From positions 1 through 64,000 of the forward strand of contig JAFGKW010000007.1 of NCBI GenBank assembly GCA_016928355.1: DNA of 64,000 nt, read 5' to 3'. A model generated the notes under the pieces. The model ran no database searches. It was not told the DNA's origin and was given only the letters and a program-made list of their open reading frames with translations. Made by a program: the position numbers and the translations under genes. The stretch comes from Methanomicrobiaceae archaeon. GTDB lineage: Archaea; Halobacteriota; Methanomicrobia; Methanomicrobiales; Methanomicrobiaceae. This document shows, in pieces, positions 1-8,212 of the stretch (position 1 is its first letter; every line of letters starts with the position of its first letter).

Positions 1-86
1 AGGAAGAAGTAGTCGAAGAGACAGCTGAAGCCGAAGAGGAGCCTGTTGAGGAAGAAGTAGTCGAAGAGACAGCTGAAGCCGAAGAG
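1..86 (+). repeat. 48-bp tandem repeat in coding sequence
   Basis: Bases 1-38 are repeated at 49-86 with a period of 48 bp, which keeps frame and encodes a 16-residue acidic unit ([16 protein letters not shown]). More copies may lie to the left of the window. Confidence 0.8.
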
Positions 87-113
87 AGAACAGAGGTGAA
101 GAGCGATGAGTGA
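3..113 (+). CDS. 3' end of an upstream gene, probable ribosomal protein L32e with acidic tail
   Basis: An open frame entering from the left edge ends at the TGA at 111-113 and overlaps the next start by 8 bp. The visible 36 residues are almost all Glu, Val, Ala and Thr. They contain two copies of a 16-residue acidic unit encoded by a 48-bp tandem repeat (1-38 recurs at 49-86). Gene order in archaeal spc operons places L32e directly before L19e, so L32e is the likely identity, but no diagnostic ribosomal domain is inside the window. The acidic tail may balance the basic body of the protein; that is inference. Confidence 0.6.
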   Translation, partial: EEVVEETAEAEEEPVEEEVVEETAEAEERTEVKSDE

Positions 114-558
114 CCTTAAAAACCAGAAAAGACTCGCAGGTGCGGTTCTCAAATGTGGTGTAAACAGGGTCTGGCTGAGTGAAGAACGAAGCGAGGATAT
201 TGCAAATGCAATATCACGTGAAGACATCAGAGGCCTCATCGAAGAAGGTGCAATTCTTGCAAAACCCGTTCAGGGAGTAAGCCGCGGAAGAGCAAGAGAA
301 CTTGACAGAAAACGCGGATACGGACATCGCAAGGGACACGGAAGCAGAAAGGGTGCAAAAGGTGCTCGTACGCCTTCGAAGAGAACATGGATTAAAAGGA
401 TTCGTGCAATCAGAAGAGAACTCCGTGCACTGCGTGATTCAGGCGAGATTGATGCACATTTATACAGGATCATGTACAGAAAGGCAGCAGGTGGTCAGTT
501 CAGGAGTGTCGCTCATATGAAGGCACAGCTTGAGCAGATTTCAGGGAGGATGGAATAA
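106..558 (+). CDS. rpl19e: 50S ribosomal protein L19e
   Basis: Archaeal/eukaryotic L19e, 150 residues, a basic helical protein of the large subunit. Typical features are the N-terminal [23 protein letters not shown] segment, the central very basic stretch rich in Gly-His-Arg-Lys (about residues 60-90), and the conserved [15 protein letters not shown] helix. The ATG overlaps the upstream stop by 8 bp, and the stop abuts the L18 start at 559, so the genes are translationally linked in the spc-type operon. Length and order are normal for euryarchaea. Confidence 0.97.
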   Translation: MSDLKNQKRLAGAVLKCGVNRVWLSEERSEDIANAISREDIRGLIEEGAILAKPVQGVSRGRARELDRKRGYGHRKGHGSRKGAKGARTPSKRTWIKRIRAIRRELRALRDSGEIDAHLYRIMYRKAAGGQFRSVAHMKAQLEQISGRME

Positions 559-1086
559 ATGGCAACAGGACCGAGATACTTCGTCTCATTCCGCAGAAGG
601 AGAGAAGGCCGGACAAATTACTACAGCCGTTTAAAGCTACTCCTCTCCGGAAAGCACAGAATGGTTGTCAGGAAGACAAACAGGCATATCATATGCCAGC
701 TTGTAGAAGCGAAGATGGACGGCGACAGGACACTTGTTGCTGCATACTCGAACGAACTCGTAAAATACGGTTACAAGGGATCACTTGCCAACACACCCGC
801 AGCATACCTTACGGGAATGCTGTTTGCAGTAAAGGCATTCAATGCGGGATATGAGACGGCAATTCTCGACATAGGCCTTCACCGTGCAACATACGGCGCA
901 AAGGTCTTTGCAGCACTCAGGGGAGCTGTCGATGCAGGATTTGATATTCCGCACAATCCGGACATTCTTCCTGCAGATGAGAGAGTAAAAGGATCTCATA
1001 TCGCAGAATACGCACCGGACAGAGCAGGAGACCTCGTCGAGAACGTCGAAGCGGTTGAAGATGCAATAATGAAGGAGCTGAAATAA
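559..1086 (+). CDS. rpl18: 50S ribosomal protein L18
   Basis: L18/uL18, 175 residues, binds 5S rRNA in the central protuberance. The N-terminus [28 protein letters not shown] and the [12 protein letters not shown] strand are characteristic of the archaeal/eukaryotic (L5-like) form. The ATG directly follows the L19e stop with a GGAGG-like ribosome-binding site inside the end of L19e (about 545-550). The gene overlaps S5 by one base (TAATG). Confidence 0.97.
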   Translation: MATGPRYFVSFRRRREGRTNYYSRLKLLLSGKHRMVVRKTNRHIICQLVEAKMDGDRTLVAAYSNELVKYGYKGSLANTPAAYLTGMLFAVKAFNAGYETAILDIGLHRATYGAKVFAALRGAVDAGFDIPHNPDILPADERVKGSHIAEYAPDRAGDLVENVEAVEDAIMKELK

Positions 1087-1703
1087 TGGCCTTTGAACAG
1101 GAAGAATGGATTCCTCTCACCGGTCTGGGAAAGCAGGTAGCATCGGGAGAAATTTCCGGACTTGATGAAGTTCTTGAGAGCGGAAGGCCTATCAAGGAAC
1201 CACAGATTGTCGATTATTTCCTGCCGGACCTCGAGGATGACGTACTTGATATAAACATGGTACAGAGGATGACAGACAGTGGAAGGCGTGTAAAGTTCCG
1301 CTGTGTCGTAGTTGTAGGAAACCGCAACGGTTACATCGGTTTCGGCCAGGGCAAGGATGCTCAGGTTGGAAATGCAATCAAGAAGGCAATCGCAAACGCC
1401 AAACTCAATATCATCAAGATAAAGAGAGGATGCGGCAGCTGGGAATGTGCATGCGGAGAAGGTCATTCACTTCCGTTCCGTGTAACAGGAAAGGCAGGCA
1501 GTGTAAAGGTTACCCTTATGCCTGCACCCCAGGGAATAGGGCTTGTTACCGGTGATATCGGTAAGAAAGTGCTTGAACTCGCAGGTGTCAGGGACGTCTG
1601 GACCTCATCAAGCGGCCAGACAAGGACCACCATCAACTTTGCGAAAGCAACTTTCGATGCACTGAAACAGGCTAACCTTGTTAGAACCGGAGGGTCGAAG
1701 TAA
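1086..1703 (+). CDS. rps5: 30S ribosomal protein S5
   Basis: S5/uS5, 205 residues, the archaeal form with an N-terminal extension of about 50 residues before the double-stranded RNA-binding region. Seen directly: the [20 protein letters not shown] core, a [14 protein letters not shown] helix and the C-terminal domain with [16 protein letters not shown]. It helps maintain decoding accuracy at the mRNA entry site. Start and stop overlap both neighbours by one base, as expected in a tightly packed ribosomal operon. Confidence 0.97.
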   Translation: MAFEQEEWIPLTGLGKQVASGEISGLDEVLESGRPIKEPQIVDYFLPDLEDDVLDINMVQRMTDSGRRVKFRCVVVVGNRNGYIGFGQGKDAQVGNAIKKAIANAKLNIIKIKRGCGSWECACGEGHSLPFRVTGKAGSVKVTLMPAPQGIGLVTGDIGKKVLELAGVRDVWTSSSGQTRTTINFAKATFDALKQANLVRTGGSK

Positions 1704-2164
1704 TGTACTTTGTTGTTCAGGTAAGAGGTGTAGTCAACTGCAGAAAGGAGATTAAGGACACCCTTAAGATGCTTCGCCTCCACCACGTGAACCACTGCGT
1801 GATAATTCCGGACACTCCGGCATACGTCGGCATGATCCGTAAAGTCAAGGACTATGTGGCCTACGGTGAGGCAACTCCCGAGATACTCACAACACTCCTT
1901 ACAACACGCGGCCGTCTGACAGGAAATGAAAAACTGACAGACGAATATGTCAAAGAGAACTCGAAATTCGGAGATATTGAATCCTTTGCAGGCGCTGTCT
2001 GCAACGGAGAAGCTCAGTTAAATGACATCCCCGGATTAAAGCCGGTTCTCAGACTTCACCCGCCGAGGAAGGGTTACAAGTCAATCAAGCGCACATACCA
2101 GCAGGGCGGCGCACTTGGCAATTACGGTAGCGATATCGGAAATCTTCTCTACAGGATGAGGTGA
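1703..2164 (+). CDS. rpl30: 50S ribosomal protein L30
   Basis: L30/uL30, 153 residues, the long archaeal form (the bacterial protein has only about 60 residues). The N-terminus [37 protein letters not shown] is the canonical ferredoxin-like fold opening, and the C-terminus carries the conserved [12 protein letters not shown] segment. The ATG overlaps the S5 stop, and L15 follows after 7 bp. Confidence 0.97.
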   Translation: MYFVVQVRGVVNCRKEIKDTLKMLRLHHVNHCVIIPDTPAYVGMIRKVKDYVAYGEATPEILTTLLTTRGRLTGNEKLTDEYVKENSKFGDIESFAGAVCNGEAQLNDIPGLKPVLRLHPPRKGYKSIKRTYQQGGALGNYGSDIGNLLYRMR

Positions 2165-2171
2165 ATTTGAG

Positions 2172-2597
2172 ATGCCAGTAAATAAGAGATCAAAATACCG
2201 TGGTTCACGCACATGCGGCGGTGGAACACATAAAAACCGCAGAGGAGCAGGAAACAGGGGCGGTAAGGGACGTGCAGGTCACAGAGATCACAGGCACACC
2301 CACTTCTGGCTTGCCGGTGAGTTCAATAACGGGAAACACGGCTTTGTCAGAAAGAATGCAGTTCACGTTAAGGCAATTGATATCGGCAAACTCGACCAGA
2401 TGGCAGATGACCTTGTTGCAAGTGGCGTTGCTACCCTTGATGGTGACATAATCACCATCGATGCAGATCAAATCGGAATTGATAAAATACTTGGTGGAGG
2501 AAAAATTAAACATAAACTAAATGTCACCGCCAGGGAATTTTCCGAATCTGCAAGATCAAAGATCGAGGAAAGCGGCGGAAAGGCACAATCCGCCTAA
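2172..2597 (+). CDS. rpl15: 50S ribosomal protein L15
   Basis: L15/uL15, 141 residues, a late-assembly large-subunit protein. The Gly/Arg-rich N-terminus (KYRGSRTCGGGTHKNRRGAGNRGGKGRAG) penetrates rRNA in the known family structures, and a globular C-terminal domain follows. It sits in the usual position immediately upstream of secY, 15 bp away. Length is normal for the family. Confidence 0.96.
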   Translation: MPVNKRSKYRGSRTCGGGTHKNRRGAGNRGGKGRAGHRDHRHTHFWLAGEFNNGKHGFVRKNAVHVKAIDIGKLDQMADDLVASGVATLDGDIITIDADQIGIDKILGGGKIKHKLNVTAREFSESARSKIEESGGKAQSA

Positions 2598-2612
2598 ATT
2601 TTTGGTGAATCT

Positions 2613-4046
2613 ATGGGAGAATTGCTGGATCGAATGGAGCCCTTACTTGCGGCTATGCCCGCGGTAAAGGCCCCCGAAGGACATGTCCACTTTAAAAACA
2701 AAATGTTGTGGACAGCTGCAGTACTGGCACTGTACTTTATTTTGACAAATGTCCAGATATTCGGGCTGAGTCCCGAATCTCAGGATATGCTTGGAATATA
2801 TCGAACACTGCTCGCAGGAGCATACGGATCGATACTTCACCTGGGTATTGGGCCAATAGTAACGGCGTCAATCGTTCTTCAGCTTTTAAATGGTGCTGAT
2901 CTCCTCGGCATCAATACTTCTGAAGCGCGCGGGCAGGTTATGTATATGGGACTGCAGAAGCTGCTCATATTCGTAATGATCTTTCTCGAAGCGGCACCAA
3001 ACGTCATTGGCGGATTCCTTCAGCCAAATGCCGCGATTGCCACGCAATTCTTTGGCGGCAGCATGACCATGGTCACCCTGCTGATCTTCCTCCAGCTCTG
3101 TGTCGGCGGAGTCATGATATTCCTCATGGACGAAGTCGTTACAAAATGGGGAGTCGGATCCGGGGTAGGGCTCTTTATCGTTGCAGGTGTTTCACAGGGT
3201 CTAATCAACGGTTTTCTTAACTGGGACAAAGCTACTGATAATTTCGCAACAGGTTTCTTCCCAAGGCTTTACGAAGTGCTTACGCAAGGGGCGAATTTCA
3301 TCGATTATTTCGGACTGGAACTTCTTGCACTTATTACAACTCTGATAATCTTCGGTCTTGTAGTCTATGCAGAATCTACGAGGATTGAGATCCCTCTTGC
3401 ACATTCCGCAGTCAGAGGTGCACGTGGCAGATTCCCCGTAAAGCTGATATATGCCAGTGTTCTTCCTATGATTCTCGTAAGAGTTCTCCAGGCGAACTGG
3501 CAGATGGTCGGTCTTTTCTTAAACAACATAGGGATAACAATACTCGGGGAATTTGACGGACAGACTCCTGTTAACGGAATTATGTATGTAACCGCTCCAA
3601 TCAACAACCCGCAGGACTGGATGTGGTGGCTGACCGATCTCGGACACCCGATATGGGAGGTCATTCTCAGAATGGGAATCGATTTCTTTGTAATGGTTGT
3701 CGGAGGTGCGATATTCGCCCTGTTCTGGGTGAAGACAGCAGGTCTGGACTCATCACATGTTGCCAGGCAGATCCAGAGAAGCGGAATGCACATTCCCGGA
3801 TACAGGCGCAACGAACAGGTTCTTGTGAGATACCTTGACAGGTATATACCAAGAGTAACAGTTATTGGTGGTGTTGCCGTAGGTTTCCTTAGTGTACTTG
3901 CAAACTATCTGGGTGTTATCGGAGCCGTTGGAGGAACAGGACTTCTCCTTACAGTGAGTATCGTCTACCGCCTCTATGAAGAGATAGCAAGCGAGCAGAT
4001 TATGGAAATGTATCCGTTCATGCGCGGATTCTTTGGAAAAGAGTAA
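2613..4046 (+). CDS. secY: protein translocase subunit SecY
   Basis: Central channel subunit of the Sec translocon (Sec61 alpha homologue), 477 residues, with about ten hydrophobic segments distributed over its length. Recognisable motifs include GIGPIVTASIVLQLL in the plug/TM2 region and the basic cytoplasmic loop ESTRIEIPLAHSAVRGARGRFPVKLIYASVLPMIL. It acts in the cytoplasmic membrane and partners with SecE and Sec-beta, which are not in this window. It lies in the canonical L15-secY-adk order. Confidence 0.98.
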   Translation: MGELLDRMEPLLAAMPAVKAPEGHVHFKNKMLWTAAVLALYFILTNVQIFGLSPESQDMLGIYRTLLAGAYGSILHLGIGPIVTASIVLQLLNGADLLGINTSEARGQVMYMGLQKLLIFVMIFLEAAPNVIGGFLQPNAAIATQFFGGSMTMVTLLIFLQLCVGGVMIFLMDEVVTKWGVGSGVGLFIVAGVSQGLINGFLNWDKATDNFATGFFPRLYEVLTQGANFIDYFGLELLALITTLIIFGLVVYAESTRIEIPLAHSAVRGARGRFPVKLIYASVLPMILVRVLQANWQMVGLFLNNIGITILGEFDGQTPVNGIMYVTAPINNPQDWMWWLTDLGHPIWEVILRMGIDFFVMVVGGAIFALFWVKTAGLDSSHVARQIQRSGMHIPGYRRNEQVLVRYLDRYIPRVTVIGGVAVGFLSVLANYLGVIGAVGGTGLLLTVSIVYRLYEEIASEQIMEMYPFMRGFFGKE

Positions 4047-4059
4047 AGGTTGTGTTAAA

Positions 4060-4629
4060 ATGGGGAAAAGAGTAGTTATTACGGGTGTACCCGGAGTCGG
4101 AAAGACGACCGTAATCGACGGTGCAAGAGAAAAACTCAAAGAAGAGAATATTGACTATACCTCAATCAACTTCGGGACATGCATGTTCGAAGTTGCATGT
4201 GAACAGGGAAAAGTCAAAAGCCGCGACGAGATGCGTAAACTTGAGCAGGCAGAACAGAAGGAACTTCAGAAGACTGCGGCCCAGCTGATTGCGAAGATCA
4301 AGGAGAACGTAATTGTCGATACTCACTGCACTGTCAGTACGCCCGGGGGCTATCTCCCCGGACTCCCTTCATGGGTTCTTGAAGAGCTCAAACCAGACAT
4401 TATTATTCTTGTTGAGACAGATGAGGACCAGATCCTGAAGAGAAGGATGTCTGACACCTCTCGCGAGAGAGATATGGAAGGGTACCTTTCTATCAAAGAG
4501 CACCAGGAATACAACAGGGCTATGGCAGCAGCATACTCAATGCTTACAGGAAGTACAGTCAGGATTATTAAGAACCAGGACTTCCTGCTCGAGAGATCCG
4601 TTGCAGACATGCTTGATATTCTGAGGTGA
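4060..4629 (+). CDS. adkA: archaeal adenylate kinase
   Basis: AdkA-type adenylate kinase, 189 residues, interconverting ATP + AMP and 2 ADP. The N-terminus MGKRVVITGVPGVGKTT contains the P-loop (about residues 9-17), and an Arg-rich lid region (KRRMSDTSRERD) is visible near residue 135. I chose the ATG at 4060. The frame is open from 4033 inside secY, but those first nine residues are not part of the family, and the P-loop strand starts right after 4060. It is the archaeal trimeric type, not the bacterial Adk. The secY-adkA linkage is conserved. Confidence 0.94.
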   Translation: MGKRVVITGVPGVGKTTVIDGAREKLKEENIDYTSINFGTCMFEVACEQGKVKSRDEMRKLEQAEQKELQKTAAQLIAKIKENVIVDTHCTVSTPGGYLPGLPSWVLEELKPDIIILVETDEDQILKRRMSDTSRERDMEGYLSIKEHQEYNRAMAAAYSMLTGSTVRIIKNQDFLLERSVADMLDILR

Positions 4630-4639
4630 ATCAGGTTTC

Positions 4640-5239
4640 ATGACAAAATCAAAAACCGGCGGAGGAATGTTCACATTCCTGATAATAATGGTCGTTGTAA
4701 TGATAATTTACAGTGTCCAGACCTTAAGAGACGGAGTAGCCGCCGGGGCAGGGGTAATTCTCGAACCGATAAATAACCTCCTGGGATTCAACTGGCTCAT
4801 CACAATTCTGGTTCTTGCAGCAATAACCGGATGCTATTCATCGCTTCTACAGAAGTACACGATTGACTACGAAAAGATGCAGCGTGTACAGAAAAATATG
4901 CGCGAATTCCAGAAAGAATTCAGGGAAATACAATTATCCGGCGATGAGAAGAAGATCCGTAAAATGAAAGATAAGCAGCAGAAAATGATGCAGGACCAGT
5001 TGGAAATGTCTCAGGAGCAATTCAAGCCGATGGGATGGATTATGATTATTACAATCCCGATCTTCCTTTGGCTCCTCAGCAAGGCCCCGGATATGGGTGA
5101 AGTAACATTCCCTCTCGGGGGAACCATGAACCTCGGTGACCCGCTGCTAATCCTGCCTGCATGGATCATATGGTATATGCTCTGCTCACTTGCCCTCAGC
5201 CAGGTTATCAGGAAGACTCTTGATATCGGAGGGCTTTGA
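4640..5239 (+). CDS. DUF106/EMC3-like membrane protein
   Basis: A 199-residue protein of the DUF106 family, archaeal relatives of the EMC3/TMCO1/YidC insertases. Hydrophobic segments lie at about residues 8-25, 50-70, 130-150 and 165-190. They are separated by a long charged, predicted coiled-coil stretch (about 75-125, with KMQRVQKNMREFQKEFREIQ). Its location directly after secY and adkA fits a role in membrane protein insertion; the exact archaeal function is inferred from family knowledge. The stop overlaps the cmk start by one base (TGATG). Confidence 0.88.
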   Translation: MTKSKTGGGMFTFLIIMVVVMIIYSVQTLRDGVAAGAGVILEPINNLLGFNWLITILVLAAITGCYSSLLQKYTIDYEKMQRVQKNMREFQKEFREIQLSGDEKKIRKMKDKQQKMMQDQLEMSQEQFKPMGWIMIITIPIFLWLLSKAPDMGEVTFPLGGTMNLGDPLLILPAWIIWYMLCSLALSQVIRKTLDIGGL

Positions 5240-5766
5240 TGCGGGTAACTGTAAGCGGTCCCCCGGGAAGCGGAACTACATCATTATCAAAACATCTTTC
5301 TGAAAAATTTTCTTTTGAACTTATCTCCGCCGGAGAGGTATTCCGATCTCTTGCAGCCGAGAGAAATATGAGCCTTATCGAATTCGGTAATCTCTGTGAA
5401 AACGACCCTTCTGTAGATCGTCTTATTGATGAAAGGCAGAAGGAGACAGGCGAATCAAAAGAAAAAATTATCATAGAAGGCAGGCTTGCAGGTCATATGA
5501 TTGATAATGCCGACATCAGGATATGGGTTGCCGCTTCCGCCGAATGCAGAACGCAGAGAATTGCCGACAGGGAGAGCGTCGATTTCGAGGCTTCCAAAGC
5601 CGAGACTATCGCACGTGAACATTCCGAGGCTGAAAGATACCGCAAATACTACGGTATCGATATAAACGATCTTTCAATCTACGACCTTGTAATCAATTCG
5701 GAGAAATGGGGCGTAGAAGAGCTTGCCGCGGTTGTTGCAACGGCGATCGGAAAGATTAAGCTCTGA
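5239..5766 (+). CDS. cmk: cytidylate kinase
   Basis: Archaeal CMP kinase, 175 residues, phosphorylating CMP/dCMP with ATP. The P-loop is at residues 8-14 (GPPGSGTTS), the helix ISAGEVFRSLAAERNMSL binds the acceptor nucleotide, and IIEGRLAGHM forms the core strand. Start chosen at the ATG at 5239; a TTG one codon earlier is in frame but has no advantage. It is the last gene of the spc-like block. The pseudouridine synthase and L14e genes that often follow in euryarchaea are absent here. Confidence 0.93.
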   Translation: MRVTVSGPPGSGTTSLSKHLSEKFSFELISAGEVFRSLAAERNMSLIEFGNLCENDPSVDRLIDERQKETGESKEKIIIEGRLAGHMIDNADIRIWVAASAECRTQRIADRESVDFEASKAETIAREHSEAERYRKYYGIDINDLSIYDLVINSEKWGVEELAAVVATAIGKIKL

Positions 5767-6021
5767 TTTTTTTAATTATATCCACATAATCCTCGAAAAT
5801 AGTTTACAATTGATGTCTTGATTCAAGTAAACACAAGATTTTCTTCAGATCTATTAACTTTAGCTTACAAAGGGATTTCTTTAATCAGCCATAAATCCCT
5901 GGAACTAATTTTTAGTAATTTATTCAATTAAACCTGTTAACAAAATTTAATTTGTGTAAACATCAAATAATTTTATCGAGAGAATTTTCAATTCTTAAAT
6001 TATATTTGAGGTGCATTAAAA
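5767..6021. promoter_or_regulatory. AT-rich intergenic region with inverted repeats
   Basis: The 255-bp gap before the first CbiZ-like gene is strongly AT-rich and holds several inverted repeats. AGGGATTT (5871-5878) pairs with AAATCCCT (5893-5900). GTTTAC (5802-5807) pairs with GTAAAC (5827-5832). The short palindrome AGAATTTTCAATTCT lies at 5981-5995, about 27 bp before the start. The first may act as a 3' hairpin for the upstream operon; the last is a candidate operator. Function is inferred from position only. Confidence 0.4.
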
Positions 6022-7161
6022 TTGACAAATCCAATAAACAATGAAATTGATTATAGTAAAGATCTTCAGCTAATATTTGAAACCAGTGGAAAAGAGAGGG
6101 TATTTCGCTGTGATAATTCAGTCGTTGTAAAACTTCCTCCCAATAGAAATTCTATAACAGTTTCAAATTTTAATGGGGGCTACAGAGAGGATGTTGAATC
6201 AATCTTCAATCACCAGCCAAAATTAACAGGAAATAAAACTAAATCCTGTGACCTTGAAGGCGGAAGCATTTATGAGTACTTGAAGATTACGTCCTGCCGT
6301 TTAGGGCTTAATCCCGATAAAACTGCGGGCATGATGACGGCAGCAAATATGAAAAATGCCGCAATCTCAAATCAGAGTTTTAGAGATATTGATGTAACTG
6401 CAATAGTAACTGCAGGAATAGAAGTCAATGGTGGAAGAGCAGGGGACCCTGCATCATTTTACGAAGAAGACTCGGGATTTGAAAAAGTTGGTGGAACAAT
6501 AGTCACTATATTAATCATAAATGCAAATCTCTCTCAAAGTACTCTTGCAAGAGTCATTATGACCGCAACAGAGGCAAAGAGTGTTGCCATACAGCAATTG
6601 ATGGCTCCTAGCAGGTACTCAAATGGTATTGCTACCGGCTCAGGAACAGACCAGATCTCTGTTATTTCTAATATGGAAAGTAAAAATTCAATTCATAATG
6701 CTGGCAAACACTCAAAACTTGGAGAATTAATTGGTAAATGTGTAATTGAAGCAACAACAGAAGCTTTAGAAAAGCCAACAGGTCTCTGCCCTGAAACTCA
6801 GAGGGATATGATGGTCAGGCTGGACAGGTTTGGTGTCGATGAAAATGCTTTCTGGAATATTGCTTCTGCAATGCCTGGAGTAAATAAAAAACCGCAATTC
6901 ATCAAAGGTTTAAGAGAATTTTCAAAAAATCCTTCAGTTGTTGCAATGACTGCGTCTATTCTGCATATTATTGATGAGATCAACTGGGGCCTTATCCCGG
7001 AACTTTCAGGGAAAAAATCAGCTATTGCTATAATGAAGACGCTTCCTGAGATTGCAGGAATAGAAACATCTCCTGATTTTGAGTTAATACTCAATGAAAG
7101 AGATTCTATAATCAATAACTGGATAAAAATTACCCAGTGGTGTATAAAAAATAATTTCTGA
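6022..7161 (+). CDS. cbiZ: CbiZ-like adenosylcobinamide amidohydrolase, copy 1
   Basis: A 379-residue protein of the CbiZ family (PF01955). CbiZ cleaves the amide linking the aminopropanol arm to adenosylcobinamide, a step in archaeal corrinoid salvage. Family hallmarks seen: the N-terminal NGGYRED segment, the TAGIEVNGGRAGDPA strand, the VIMTATEAKSVAIQQL helix, and ATGSGTDQ followed by GKHSKLGELIGK (about residues 205-245). Beyond about residue 255 a C-terminal extension of roughly 120 residues has no function I recognise. TTG start with GAGGTG 8 nt upstream. It is more AT-rich than its paralogue at 11275, with which it is clearly homologous over the full length. It heads an operon with ChlI/ChlD-like genes. 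Confidence 0.82.
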   Translation: MTNPINNEIDYSKDLQLIFETSGKERVFRCDNSVVVKLPPNRNSITVSNFNGGYREDVESIFNHQPKLTGNKTKSCDLEGGSIYEYLKITSCRLGLNPDKTAGMMTAANMKNAAISNQSFRDIDVTAIVTAGIEVNGGRAGDPASFYEEDSGFEKVGGTIVTILIINANLSQSTLARVIMTATEAKSVAIQQLMAPSRYSNGIATGSGTDQISVISNMESKNSIHNAGKHSKLGELIGKCVIEATTEALEKPTGLCPETQRDMMVRLDRFGVDENAFWNIASAMPGVNKKPQFIKGLREFSKNPSVVAMTASILHIIDEINWGLIPELSGKKSAIAIMKTLPEIAGIETSPDFELILNERDSIINNWIKITQWCIKNNF

Positions 7162-7168
7162 GGTTTTT

Positions 7169-8212
7169 ATGAATAATAAAAATAATCCCGTTTACCCGTT
7201 TTCCGCCATAGTCGGCCAGGAGGAGATGAAAGACGCACTTCTTGTTAATGTGGTAAATCCATCCATCGGAGGCGTACTGATAAAAGGAGAGAAGGGCACG
7301 GCGAAATCGACAGCAGTAAGGGCAATCGCCGATCTGCTCCCTGAAAAACGGACTATAAAAAACTGCATCTTTCATTGTGAAGCCGGACAGACAAGATATC
7401 TCTGTCCGTCATGCAGAAAACTGATAGAATCCGGAAAAGTCCCTGAATATGAGGATACAAAGATGCGTGTTGTCGAACTCCCGATTAGTGCGACAGAAGA
7501 CCGTGTTGCAGGGACTCTCGATATCGAACATGCAATCACGGCTGGGAAAAAGAAGTTTGAACCCGGTGTTCTTGCGTCTGCTAACGGGAACATACTCTAT
7601 GTCGACGAGGTCAATCTTCTTGATGACCATATAGTCGACCTCCTCCTCGATGCCGCAGCGATGGGAACTAATTTCGTTGAAAGAGAGGGTATATCCTATT
7701 CGCACCCTGCAAAATTCATGCTGGTCGGTACCATGAATCCGGAAGAAGGAGACCTTCGCCCACAGCTTTTAGACAGGTTCGGCCTCTCGGTTAACGTCGT
7801 AGGTGAAAAGGACACCGGTACCCGAACCGAAATTATCAGGAAAAGGCTGGAATTCGAGAAAGACCCATATAAATTCTGTGAATCATATGAAACGGTACAG
7901 CAGGAGACCAGGGATCGTATAGAGAAGGCAAAGGCAATCATCAACGGGATCGAGCCTGATGATCTTCTTCTCGAAACATCAGTAAAGATTTCACTTCTGC
8001 TTGGAGTCGACGGGCACAGGTCGGACATTACTTTTGTAAAGACCTCGGCGGCCTTCGCGGCACTTGATGAAAGAGATGTAATCCGGAGGGAGGATCTCAT
8101 TAAAGCTGCAAGACTTGCTCTCCCTCACAGGATGAGAAAACTCCCGTTTGAAGATGCAAAAGTGGAATTTGATAAAGTAGATGCTGTTATTTCAGAGAGT
8201 TATGCAAGATGA
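7169..8212 (+). CDS. ChlI/BchI-like AAA+ chelatase subunit
   Basis: A 347-residue AAA+ ATPase of the magnesium/cobalt chelatase I-subunit family. Walker A is at residues 40-47 (GEKGTAKS), Walker B at 142-148 (ILYVDEVN), sensor region GTMNPEEGDLRPQLLDRFGL, C-terminal lid with GHRSD. A cysteine set (C66, C70, C79, C82; C-x3-C-x8-CxxC) in the insertion before Walker B could bind zinc. In known chelatases this subunit forms hexameric rings with a ChlD-type subunit and drives metal insertion by a CobN/ChlH-type subunit; one such large subunit is encoded at 22122. It follows CbiZ copy 1 by 7 bp. Confidence 0.86.
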   Translation: MNNKNNPVYPFSAIVGQEEMKDALLVNVVNPSIGGVLIKGEKGTAKSTAVRAIADLLPEKRTIKNCIFHCEAGQTRYLCPSCRKLIESGKVPEYEDTKMRVVELPISATEDRVAGTLDIEHAITAGKKKFEPGVLASANGNILYVDEVNLLDDHIVDLLLDAAAMGTNFVEREGISYSHPAKFMLVGTMNPEEGDLRPQLLDRFGLSVNVVGEKDTGTRTEIIRKRLEFEKDPYKFCESYETVQQETRDRIEKAKAIINGIEPDDLLLETSVKISLLLGVDGHRSDITFVKTSAAFAALDERDVIRREDLIKAARLALPHRMRKLPFEDAKVEFDKVDAVISESYAR

